Positions 8,206 to 15,875 of a DNA stretch of 64,000 bases are shown here, one piece after another. The translations under genes were made by a program, and so were the position numbers. This stretch comes from Bacteroidales bacterium. Its GTDB lineage: Bacteria; Bacteroidota; Bacteroidia; Bacteroidales; UBA932. Each line of letters starts with the position of its first letter. The first letter of the stretch is position 1. The notes under the pieces are model-generated. The model ran no database searches, was not told the DNA's origin, and saw only the letters and a program-made list of their open reading frames with translations. The stretch lies in NCBI GenBank assembly GCA_017415715.1, contig JAFQFD010000012.1:20522-84521 (forward strand), in the 5' to 3' direction.

Positions 8206-11148
8206 CTATCTTCCGCAAATTGTCTTGAAATCACAATAACCGCAAACACTCTTATCCGTAGTCCTTCTGAAAGGAACTTCCGGATTGTCTATCTCTGCCA
8301 TCAGGCGGGCCAGATGTTCCGACGAGGCATTGAAGAATACCGGATGCACAGGGATAGCCTCGGGAAGCTTGCCGAACAGGCGCGATGTCGAATATACGCA
8401 ATTGTGCAGCTTTCGACCCTGCACCTCCGGCCTTCCCTGGACAAGCAGATCATATATATAAAACTGAAATGCAATCTTTGGTCTGTCCTTGATATCAGGA
8501 GCAAATATCCTGTCCGCAATGTCAAGGGCATTGTCATCATCTATATATATGTCATCATCGAGTACCCTTCCGGTCTTATAATCCACCACGCGCACCTCAT
8601 CCGGTCCGAAAGCATCAAGCCTGTCTATGAATCCCTTGAATCTGAATCCGAAATGCTCTCCCTTCACACGAAGTTCGCGTCCGAGAATCTCAAACGATTC
8701 CTTGCCGGCATCCTCAAGAAGCTTAAGGTCACTATGCAATGTCTTCTTCACATAACGCACAATGACATCCGCAACGACAAGGTTTCTTCCCGTAACCTCT
8801 ATGGCATTCATCTGATGGACAATCAAGGCCTTGACCTTGGCCTTGATATCCTCTTCACGGTCCAGCCAGCTGTTTATATAATCTCGTGAAACATGTCTGA
8901 GGACATTCTTCAGAGACTTCGCTCCGCCAAGACCGTCAAAGAAGAATTCCGGATCCATCGCTTCCTCTGAAGTATAAAGAGAACGCATCATCTCGTGGAA
9001 GATGTTTCCGAACATTCCGGCATCAAGAGTCTCTGCCACCTCTTCCTCACTCACAAGTCCCTTGACGACAGAATAATAGAACTTTGCCGGACATGCCAGA
9101 TAATTCTGTATCGCTGTCGCGGACATTTCCGTACTCTTGATCTTCGCCATATCCTCCGGAGCCTTGGCTATGTCAGGAAGCTCTGCCGCCTTCATGGTAT
9201 CCATCATCACCACATATCTTTTCAATGGCAGGCCGAAGTGGTATTCCATCTGTCTGATATATCGGCTTTCCTCCCCCGACTTGATGCCTTCTGTCCTGGA
9301 ATCCACCAGCATCCAGACATTATCCGCGCGTGAGATCATCCTATAGAAGTAATAGGCCCATATGGCATCCTGGAGCTCATATGTAGGCAGATCGAACCCT
9401 TTTCGAAGCTCAGGCGGAATAAAGGACGAACTTACGCTTCTGCGAGGGAAGACTCCCTCGTTGGATGACATTATTATGATGTTGTTGAAGTCCAGTGCCC
9501 TGGTCTCCAGCGGTCCCATGATCTGCAAACCCTTGAGAGGTTCGCCTCTGAAAGGGACAGATGACGCTCCCACAGTCTGAGCGAGAAGTCTTATATAAGT
9601 CAAAGGAAGAATCTCCAGGTCATCAGTTTCGCCCACTTCCGACAGACTGTCCTGAAGCATGTTGATGCCCTTGTAGTATTCTTTTGCATACTCCAGTTCC
9701 AACGCCAGATGCATATCTTCAGCCGCAGACGGCGCCACTGCCACTATCACAGCCTTGAAATATTCGGACATTGCGGCGATCTGCGCAAGGTCTCTTGACT
9801 TCGGGTCAGTCACAGCCGCCTGGAAAACGGCATCCAGAAGCGGAGTTCCGTTCAACTCTTCCTGAGGGATATAATATTTGGCTGAAGCCTTCACTTCCTT
9901 TACGATCTCCTTCGTCCTCTCGTCCATTGCATTCTTGAACAACGCATTGGAGAAAAGGTCCCATACCTGCTTGTGATAGAAATTCCAGCTTCCCTTTCGA
10001 TTTGTTGCATGCAGCTGAATTGCCGCTACGGTCTCCATCATCGTATACAGGATGCTGCCCTTCATCGGCAGTCCCATCGTCACATTGATATCCTGTATGT
10101 GCGGAGGTATCGAATTCAGGACTGGGACAAGAAGGTTCTCATCAGGAAGGACAATGGCGCAATCCTTTCCCTGCGGCACCGTCTTGAGAATATCGGGTAT
10201 CCTCTTGGCCTGACCCACAGAAGAAGAGACGCTTACTACGTTGACCGACGGAACGCTCACACCTTCAGAATCCCATCGGGCTGCCTGCCCGAACTCCCTG
10301 ACATTCTCCTCCATGAAAAGTGACGACCTGTTCTGCCTGTCCGTGATCATGTCTCCGCTGTAATCCCAGCAGAATTCCGCACGGGAGGCCTTCTTCAGCT
10401 CGCGAAGGAGGGTCTTTTCACATTCGTTCAACGTGTTGAGACCCACAAACACAAACTTCACATCCGGAGAAAAAGCGTCCGCAAAGACTGCATCTACAGA
10501 TGTCGCTTTCAGTCTCTCGGCCAGATCACGATATACCATTCCTTCATATGCCAGTCCCTTTTCGCTCAGCAAGGCACGGAAATCCTTATATAAAGGATAT
10601 AATATGTTCCATATCTGAAGGAAACGCTCCTTTACTTTAGGATCGTCGGAATCAAGATCCACCGTCAGCTTGCCGGACCTGTCACTGAAATGGCTCACGA
10701 ATGCATCTATTGCATTCCGCTGGACTTCAGTCAGGAAAGAATAGTCCGCCTGGATCTGCTTGAGATCGGCAACATTTGCAAACAGCTGCTTTGGATCGAC
10801 CAGATATTTGTCAACATCATTGAAGTCACCGAGAATGACATCACCCCAGAAAACAAATTCATCCAGGGCCTCCGCCTTTGGATTGAGTTTTCTATAACAT
10901 TGATATAAATACAGAAGCAGCCTGACCTTGTCGGCCGGCGCCTGGCCGCTGACTTTGAAGAAGAAGTCATTGATCGTAAGCATCTGCGGTGCGATGAAAG
11001 GCACTGCATCAGAAGATGCGGCCACCGCCTCCGAAAGATATTTGCGGAAGAAGGTCATCGAACGTCTGTTCGGAAAGATGAAGCATCTGTCCGATATGTT
11101 TCCGAGCGAATAGAAATGCTCTGCTACCTGTTTCAGGAAAGGTGTCAT
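8206..11148 (-). CDS. AddB-like PD-(D/E)XK nuclease subunit
   Basis: A 980-residue partner of the adjacent helicase. The N-terminus (CFIFPNRRSMTFFRKYL) has the helicase-like fold but I see no Walker A, so the motor is probably inactive and the subunit structural, as in several AddB/RexB proteins. The C-terminal third carries the nuclease: SATAIQNYLACPAKFYY near 684, FKGFIDRLD and RVVDYKTGR with the catalytic Asp...Asp-x-Lys. The protein ends in VCGYCDFKTICGR. That CxxC...C set plus the Cys of ACPAK forms the four-Cys pattern of the 4Fe-4S staple known in AddB-type nucleases. The promoter at 11166-11195 gives a leader of roughly a dozen bases. Confidence 0.85.
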   Translation of the reverse strand: MTPFLKQVAEHFYSLGNISDRCFIFPNRRSMTFFRKYLSEAVAASSDAVPFIAPQMLTINDFFFKVSGQAPADKVRLLLYLYQCYRKLNPKAEALDEFVFWGDVILGDFNDVDKYLVDPKQLFANVADLKQIQADYSFLTEVQRNAIDAFVSHFSDRSGKLTVDLDSDDPKVKERFLQIWNILYPLYKDFRALLSEKGLAYEGMVYRDLAERLKATSVDAVFADAFSPDVKFVFVGLNTLNECEKTLLRELKKASRAEFCWDYSGDMITDRQNRSSLFMEENVREFGQAARWDSEGVSVPSVNVVSVSSSVGQAKRIPDILKTVPQGKDCAIVLPDENLLVPVLNSIPPHIQDINVTMGLPMKGSILYTMMETVAAIQLHATNRKGSWNFYHKQVWDLFSNALFKNAMDERTKEIVKEVKASAKYYIPQEELNGTPLLDAVFQAAVTDPKSRDLAQIAAMSEYFKAVIVAVAPSAAEDMHLALELEYAKEYYKGINMLQDSLSEVGETDDLEILPLTYIRLLAQTVGASSVPFRGEPLKGLQIMGPLETRALDFNNIIIMSSNEGVFPRRSVSSSFIPPELRKGFDLPTYELQDAIWAYYFYRMISRADNVWMLVDSRTEGIKSGEESRYIRQMEYHFGLPLKRYVVMMDTMKAAELPDIAKAPEDMAKIKSTEMSATAIQNYLACPAKFYYSVVKGLVSEEEVAETLDAGMFGNIFHEMMRSLYTSEEAMDPEFFFDGLGGAKSLKNVLRHVSRDYINSWLDREEDIKAKVKALIVHQMNAIEVTGRNLVVADVIVRYVKKTLHSDLKLLEDAGKESFEILGRELRVKGEHFGFRFKGFIDRLDAFGPDEVRVVDYKTGRVLDDDIYIDDDNALDIADRIFAPDIKDRPKIAFQFYIYDLLVQGRPEVQGRKLHNCVYSTSRLFGKLPEAIPVHPVFFNASSEHLARLMAEIDNPEVPFRRTTDKSVCGYCDFKTICGR

Positions 11149-11165
11149 ATTCTTGTTTTAGTGTT

Positions 11166-11195
11166 CAAATATAGGCCTTCAAGTTGCCAAAACAA
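11166..11195 (-). promoter_or_regulatory. Promoter for the addBA-like operon
   Basis: The minus strand has TTG at 11195-11193 and TATATTTG at 11173-11166, with a 19-base spacer. This matches the Bacteroidota vegetative promoter and ends 17 bases before the addB-like ATG. Confidence 0.75.
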
Positions 11196-11254
11196 GGCAC
11201 AACAATAAAATTACAATATTTTTCAAAAAAATGTTACAAAATATCGAATATAAA

Positions 11255-11285
11255 TTTGGAGATAAAGAAATTTTTCCTACCTTTG
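11255..11285 (+). promoter_or_regulatory. Promoter for rubrerythrin
   Basis: TTTG at 11255-11258 and TACCTTTG at 11278-11285 are separated by 19 bases, a perfect match to the Bacteroidota consensus. The expected transcript has a leader of about 55 bases, AT-rich, with a purine stretch (AAAAGGATAAAG) before the ATG at 11348. Confidence 0.85.
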
Positions 11286-11347
11286 CATTAGAAACAATTT
11301 GGAATTATTCAAAATTAGATATTATTAACAATTAAAAGGATAAAGTT

Positions 11348-11899
11348 ATGACAAAGAAATTCAGATGCCTCGTTTGCGGTTATATTCATGAAGGTGAGAA
11401 TGCTCCTGAGGAGTGCCCATTGTGCCATGTAGGTGCAGAGAATTTTGAGGAGATCGTTGAGACTGAAGGCGACCTCACATGGACAGACGAGCACAGGCTC
11501 GGCGTAGCACAGGGAGTTGACCCCGTGATCCTCAAGGGTCTTCGCGACCACTTCGCAGGTGAGTGCTCAGAGGTTGGAATGTACCTCGCCATGAGCCGTC
11601 AGGCAGACAGAGAGGGATACCCTGAGATTGCCGAGGCATTCAAGAGATATGCATGGGAAGAGGCTGAGCACGCAGCAAAGTTCGCCGAGCTCCTCGGAGA
11701 GTGCGTATGGGACACAAAGACCAACGTAGAGAAGAGAATGCTCGCTGAGCAGGGCGCATGCGAGGACAAGATGCGCATAGCAAAGCTCGCAAAGCAGCAG
11801 AACCTCGACGCAATCCACGACACAGTTCATGAGATGTGCAAGGATGAGGCTCGCCACGGTGCAGGCTTCCAGGGTCTCTTCAAGAGATATTTCAAGTAA
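11348..11899 (+). CDS. Rubrerythrin, rubredoxin-first type
   Basis: A 183-residue non-haem iron protein that reduces hydrogen peroxide in anaerobes. The rubredoxin-like Fe(Cys)4 site is at the N-terminus: C7 and C10 (CLVCGY) and C23 and C26 (CPLC). The ferritin-like diiron four-helix domain follows, with repeated E..H motifs such as [18 protein letters not shown] and [15 protein letters not shown]. This reversed order, compared with classical rubrerythrin, defines the reverse rubrerythrin group. The gene is monocistronic, with a strong promoter and a rho-independent terminator. Codon use is biased to a small set (ctc, gag, gca), as expected of a highly expressed protein. It is divergent from the addBA-like genes, but no shared function is implied. 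Confidence 0.95.
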   Translation: MTKKFRCLVCGYIHEGENAPEECPLCHVGAENFEEIVETEGDLTWTDEHRLGVAQGVDPVILKGLRDHFAGECSEVGMYLAMSRQADREGYPEIAEAFKRYAWEEAEHAAKFAELLGECVWDTKTNVEKRMLAEQGACEDKMRIAKLAKQQNLDAIHDTVHEMCKDEARHGAGFQGLFKRYFK

Positions 11900-11920
11900 G
11901 ATAAGATGATGGATAAACGA

Positions 11921-11948
11921 AGGCGACTAAATTTAGTCGCCTTTTTTT
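11921..11948 (+). terminator. Rho-independent terminator of rubrerythrin
   Basis: A perfect 10-bp inverted repeat (AGGCGACTAA ... TTAGTCGCCT) with a two-base loop is followed by seven T. It ends inside the stop codon of the convergent Hsp15-like gene and may also serve that side. Confidence 0.9.
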
Positions 11949-12336
11949 ATTCATCGTAATCAAGATTTTCCCAAAGTTCTTCCATCTGGCGGCGGTCCTT
12001 CTTGGTCGGACGGCCTGTGCCTCTGTCGCGTTTGAGGAAGAATGTCTCCACCGGAGCACGCAGTTTTGCGATTTCTTCCGGAGGGGTAAGATCCTCGGCG
12101 TAATCTGGCACCAGCTTCGCTCCCTGACGCTTGTCTATCAGCTGAAGGACCTTGTAGGTATATAGGACTGCACCTTTACGTGCGGTTATGACATCGCCTA
12201 CCTTGACGCATTTCGAAGGTTTTACGTCATCTCCGTTGACACGGACCTTTCCTCCCTTGCATGCGTCTGTGGCATCAGTGCGGGTCTTATAGACCCTGAT
12301 CGCCCAAAGATATTTATCTATCCTTACTTCGTCCAT
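11947..12336 (-). CDS. Hsp15-like S4-domain RNA-binding protein
   Basis: A 129-residue protein with an S4 RNA-binding domain at the N-terminus (RIDKYLWAIRVYKTRTDATDAC, then GGKVRVNGDDVKPSKCVKVGD). A basic tail follows (RDRGTGRPTKKDRRQMEEL), typical of the HslR/Hsp15 family. Hsp15 binds free 50S subunits that carry stalled nascent chains and helps recycle them. The tail motif GRPTKKDRR is well conserved in this family. The start codon is one base after the manA stop, so it is the last gene of the long minus-strand run. The stop codon overlaps the T tract of the rubrerythrin terminator. Confidence 0.88.
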   Translation of the reverse strand: MDEVRIDKYLWAIRVYKTRTDATDACKGGKVRVNGDDVKPSKCVKVGDVITARKGAVLYTYKVLQLIDKRQGAKLVPDYAEDLTPPEEIAKLRAPVETFFLKRDRGTGRPTKKDRRQMEELWENLDYDE

Positions 12337-12337
12337 A

Positions 12338-13681
12338 CTAACTGAAGAAGTTCAACGGAGATGCTCCTGCAGGCCCCATAGGCTCGCCATCTGACTCATC
12401 CTCGACGCCTTCATAGTCCTCACCCTCAAGGAATGCCTCCGTATCGGGATCAATGTATCCGTCGACTTCCTCAACAGGCCTGGTCGTACCTTCAAGAAGG
12501 AGTGTGGAACGGTCGCGAGGTACAAGGAAGAAGTCCTGCATGTCTGCCGGAACGAGAACAGTCTCACCCTTTGCAAACTCATAGTTGTCCATGCATGCCT
12601 CGCCCTTCTCGTTTACAGAAGGCACCTGGATCGAAGCAGCACCCTCAAGGCATATGTATACAATGAAGCTCTGGAACTTCTCCGTATAGATATGAAGCGG
12701 ATCTGAAAGGGCTATCTTCGATACCGTAAACTGCGGTACATCTACAAGGGTCTGGACCATCTGTCCCTCCTGACTTTCCTGATGGCAGTGGCATTCGTGT
12801 CCTTCCTCATGGCAGTGACACTCCCCACCCTCATGACAGCCGCAATCGCAGTCATCATCGCAGCCGCAACCGCACGAGCATCCGCTCGGACTGCAGGCCA
12901 CATATGAAGCCTCATCGCCCCAAAGAGGTCCCTTCCTGTAAAGGCCAGGATCAAAAGCACGGTAGTCGATCACATCGATCGCCTCGTCAAGATGAGTCTT
13001 GCGCGCTGTCTTAGGGTCGAATTCCCTGCCCCAGTCATATAATCTGAAGGTCATGTCTGAAGACTCCTGGATCTCTGCTATGAGAAGTCCTCCGTCAGCA
13101 GCGTGGACAGTACCTGGAGTGATATATATGACATCACCCTTTCTTGGCTCGATGACATTGAGGATTTCATCCACAGTACCATTCTTGCACCTGTCATAGA
13201 ACTCCTGGGCAGAAACCTCGCGGGTGAATCCGCAGTACATCTTTGCTCCAGGCTTGGCATCCATCACATACCATATCTCGGCCTTTCCGAGAGAATCATA
13301 TCTCTCAGCCGCGACCTCGTCATCAGGATGCACCTGAACCGAAAGCTTGTCGTTGATATCCAGGAACTTGATGAGCAGAGGGAACTGACGTCCATAATAG
13401 TTATAGACATCCTCTCCGACAATTCTCTCAAGATAGGTCTCCATGAGCTCGCTTATGGTATTGCCTGCAAGCCAGCCATTTGCGACAACGGAATCTTCAA
13501 TGCCCATATCGGCAAGCTCCCAGCTTTCGCCGATAAGCACGTCAGGACCGAGAACTGTCTCGTTGCCGTCTTCGTCGACCTCTACAAAGTGCTTGCCCAT
13601 TTCTGTAACAAGGGCGCTTCCTCCCCATGGTCTCCTTGACGGAACGGGAATGAACTTGAAAGGATATAGTTTCTTTTCCAT
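12338..13681 (-). CDS. manA: Class I mannose-6-phosphate isomerase with Cys/His-rich insert
   Basis: A 447-residue cytoplasmic enzyme that interconverts mannose-6-phosphate and fructose-6-phosphate. The cupin metal site is intact: Q116 and H118 (SVQVHPDDE), E135 (GKAEIWY) and H193 (ITPGTVHAA). The early motif RPWGG and GESWELAD are typical of the short bacterial class I form, normally about 320 residues. This protein is longer, and part of the excess is a striking segment between the two cupin halves (residues 263-300, about 12779-12898). It has 12 Cys and 6 His in 38 residues, with runs such as GCSCGCGC and ECHCHEE. That looks like a metal-binding module. An acidic tail follows the second cupin. 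The stop codon of the YbjN-like gene immediately precedes the start. Confidence 0.9.
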   Translation of the reverse strand: MEKKLYPFKFIPVPSRRPWGGSALVTEMGKHFVEVDEDGNETVLGPDVLIGESWELADMGIEDSVVANGWLAGNTISELMETYLERIVGEDVYNYYGRQFPLLIKFLDINDKLSVQVHPDDEVAAERYDSLGKAEIWYVMDAKPGAKMYCGFTREVSAQEFYDRCKNGTVDEILNVIEPRKGDVIYITPGTVHAADGGLLIAEIQESSDMTFRLYDWGREFDPKTARKTHLDEAIDVIDYRAFDPGLYRKGPLWGDEASYVACSPSGCSCGCGCDDDCDCGCHEGGECHCHEEGHECHCHQESQEGQMVQTLVDVPQFTVSKIALSDPLHIYTEKFQSFIVYICLEGAASIQVPSVNEKGEACMDNYEFAKGETVLVPADMQDFFLVPRDRSTLLLEGTTRPVEEVDGYIDPDTEAFLEGEDYEGVEDESDGEPMGPAGASPLNFFS

Positions 13682-14065
13682 TTACAGATTTCTTATCGTA
13701 TCATAAAAATTGAGACGGGCACCCTTGAGTATTTTCATCATACGAGGTATCAGGTCCTCAAAATCCGGTGTCTGGTCGATGAGGAACTCCGCAACAACCC
13801 AGACGTCATCTTTTCTGACAAGCGCCTTCACTACCTTTACATTGTCATTGACCTGATTTGCAGCATAGAGAGCGTCATCTCTATTGTTATCGTCCACATC
13901 GAAAATACCAGGGAGCGTCAGGCTGAGGTATCGAGGGTCATCTGCATCCCAGAAAACATGATAGCTGAGATCCTCAAAATTGAAGTGGAAACCGTATGGC
14001 TTATCTTCCGGGCGCAGTCCTTCCTTTGAAAGGTACGCACCGAGCTGCTCTTTAATTGTACTCAT
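13682..14065 (-). CDS. YbjN-like protein 1
   Basis: A 127-residue protein resembling YbjN and the type III secretion chaperone fold: short alpha, beta-sheet, and a C-terminal helix (FEDLIPRMMKILKGARLNFYDTI). It is paralogous to the protein at 20101-20469. Both share the plan S-x-x-K/KEQL...YL..EGL.P, then LPGIFDVDDNNRD or MPGIYDVNDENRD, then a Val/Lys strand, W/V-x-E-x-LID-x-TP-x-F-x-DL-PR. The closely spaced DVDDNNRD could bind a cation, but that is only a look. Proteins of this fold act as small chaperones or adaptors. It lies between the kinase-AAA gene and manA. Role unknown, and the pairing with the kinase-AAA protein is inferred from order. Confidence 0.65.
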   Translation of the reverse strand: MSTIKEQLGAYLSKEGLRPEDKPYGFHFNFEDLSYHVFWDADDPRYLSLTLPGIFDVDDNNRDDALYAANQVNDNVKVVKALVRKDDVWVVAEFLIDQTPDFEDLIPRMMKILKGARLNFYDTIRNL

Positions 14066-14084
14066 AATAAATATGTTTAATTGT

Positions 14085-15824
14085 TTAATATCCTATCTTT
14101 CTTCTTGCCTGCTGCGGAGAGCCGAGCGACGACTTGTTGCTCTTCACTGAATTGAGAAGATGGCTGTGACCGATCAGTTCGTCAGCAAGTGCTGCGGTCA
14201 TGGCGGCCTCATTCACAATGAAAGCAAGGTCTGATGCCGAATAGTTGTCGGTAAGCCGTACAAGTTCGTCATAGTCGATATTCTCATCGAGAGGCCTGTC
14301 CTTCAGGTGAAGGGCGAAAATCGCCTTCCTTGTTTCTGGATCCGGAGCAGGGATTTCTATATGAAGGTCCATTCTACCCTTTCTGAGCACAGCAGGATCG
14401 ATGAGTTCTATCCTGTTTGTAGTTCCTATCACGAATATGCCTCTCTGCGAGCAGTTGTTCAGCTGAGCGAGGAATTCATTGACTTCCTCTCCTCTCTGAT
14501 TGGCATCCATCGAGCCTCTGGCCGGAACGAATGAGTCAAACTCGTCAAAGCACAGGATCGAAGGAGCCTTCGCCTCAGCATCCTTGAACAGGCTTGCAAT
14601 CTTGCCCTGTGTTCCGTGGAGATATGTACTGCCGAGATCCGATCCGCTGACCATTGAGAAATTGAACTGGGCCTCCTCGGCGAACTTCTCGGCAAAATAT
14701 GTCTTGCCGCAGCCCGGAGGGCCGTAAAGAATCATGCCGTTCGGCGGTGTGAGCCTGTATTTCTGAGCCTTTTCCTTATCCTTGAGAACCCATATGACTC
14801 TCTTGGTCAGTTCCTCCTTGAGTGTCTCCATTCCTGCCACGTCAGCAAATCCGCCACCGCTCTTCTTCTTGATCTGCACCGTTGTGGCAACCGCACTCTC
14901 GTGAGTTCCCTCCTGAGGTTTTGACTTATGGTCATCGCCATCCTTCCTCGAGAACTGAGGGGCAGACTCTCCTGTCAGAAACTTGAGCAGGTCCGACACA
15001 GTCAGACGCGCACGCGAATCAAAGGCAAGGCCTTCAGTAATCAAGTCAATATCTCGCTTGGACAATCCCTTTCTTTCCAGTTCACGCACTTCAAGAGGCT
15101 GCTTTCTGGCTGCCCTGACAGCCCTCTTCTTTGCAGGATAAGGCATTCCTGCAGTGAGCTCCGCATCCCATGGGGCTACGCCTGTAATCATATGATACAT
15201 GATCGCCATTGCAGAGAACGAATCGCTGGTCTCATCGAAGCATCCGCTGAGAGTCTCCGGCGCGCAATACTGAAGGGCGAGATCCTCGACAGGGAAAGGC
15301 ACAGCACCGCTGAAAGGCTGGCTCAGATGTCCCAGGTCAATGATTCTCGGGACATAAGATCCGGCCGATACCTCCTCGAGGAGTATGTTGCGGGGAGTTA
15401 TGTCATTATGCGTCATTCCAAGGGCATCGTGAATGTATACGAGTCCTTTCAGGACGCAAGTCATTATGTCCTTTGCCTCTTCCCAGGTGTATGTATAATA
15501 TGAGGCAAGGTCTTCCGACAGAAGTTTTCCCCTGAAAAACCTGGTGACTATGTAGCTGTACTCCCTTTCGTCAGACAATGTCACACGACCGTCTGCATGA
15601 TGGGAAATCACATATTCGTTATTGACCTTCCTGGAATATGCTATCTCACGCACCTCTCCGTTCTCCTTCATGGACTCCGGAGTTGCCTCCAGGTCATACA
15701 GCTTCATGAAATATGAGGCTCCGTCCTTGTCAGAGACCCTGTAGGTCGTGTTATAAATGCCTTTCTTGATAAAACATTCGACAGTGTAACCGTCTACTAC
15801 ATCATTGGGATTGAGTATGATCAT
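14085..15824 (-). CDS. Protein kinase-AAA+ ATPase fusion
   Basis: A 579-residue two-domain protein. Residues about 10-285 are a eukaryotic-like Ser/Thr kinase: Lys K41 (YFMKLY), a catalytic loop reading THNDITPRN (D141, N146, with HND in place of HRD), a metal-binding DLG at 163-165 in place of DFG, APE at 188-190 and a TGVAPW motif near 214. Catalytic Lys, Asp and Asn are kept, so it may be active. A charged linker (about 288-325) leads to one AAA+ module: Walker A GPPGCGKT (368-375), Walker B ILCFDEFD (423-430), sensor 1 GTTN (467-470) and arginine-finger region RKGRMD (481-486), then a small helical lid. The AAA part resembles FtsH/Cdc48-type ATPases but has no protease domain and no membrane segment. 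I infer a phosphorylation-controlled unfoldase. Confidence 0.88.
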   Translation of the reverse strand: MIILNPNDVVDGYTVECFIKKGIYNTTYRVSDKDGASYFMKLYDLEATPESMKENGEVREIAYSRKVNNEYVISHHADGRVTLSDEREYSYIVTRFFRGKLLSEDLASYYTYTWEEAKDIMTCVLKGLVYIHDALGMTHNDITPRNILLEEVSAGSYVPRIIDLGHLSQPFSGAVPFPVEDLALQYCAPETLSGCFDETSDSFSAMAIMYHMITGVAPWDAELTAGMPYPAKKRAVRAARKQPLEVRELERKGLSKRDIDLITEGLAFDSRARLTVSDLLKFLTGESAPQFSRKDGDDHKSKPQEGTHESAVATTVQIKKKSGGGFADVAGMETLKEELTKRVIWVLKDKEKAQKYRLTPPNGMILYGPPGCGKTYFAEKFAEEAQFNFSMVSGSDLGSTYLHGTQGKIASLFKDAEAKAPSILCFDEFDSFVPARGSMDANQRGEEVNEFLAQLNNCSQRGIFVIGTTNRIELIDPAVLRKGRMDLHIEIPAPDPETRKAIFALHLKDRPLDENIDYDELVRLTDNYSASDLAFIVNEAAMTAALADELIGHSHLLNSVKSNKSSLGSPQQARRKIGY

Positions 15825-15845
15825 AAGAATTTTCCATTAATCCCT

Positions 15846-15853
15846 CAAATTTA
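15846..15853 (-). promoter_or_regulatory. -7 box (TAAATTTG) before the kinase-AAA gene
   Basis: The minus strand reads TAAATTTG in the 51-base gap after the Ca2+-ATPase stop, 22 bases before the kinase-AAA ATG. It could give separate transcription of kinase-AAA, YbjN-like, manA and the Hsp15-like gene. There is no good -33 element. Confidence 0.4.
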
Positions 15854-15875
15854 TGAAAAATTCTGCAATTACCCG

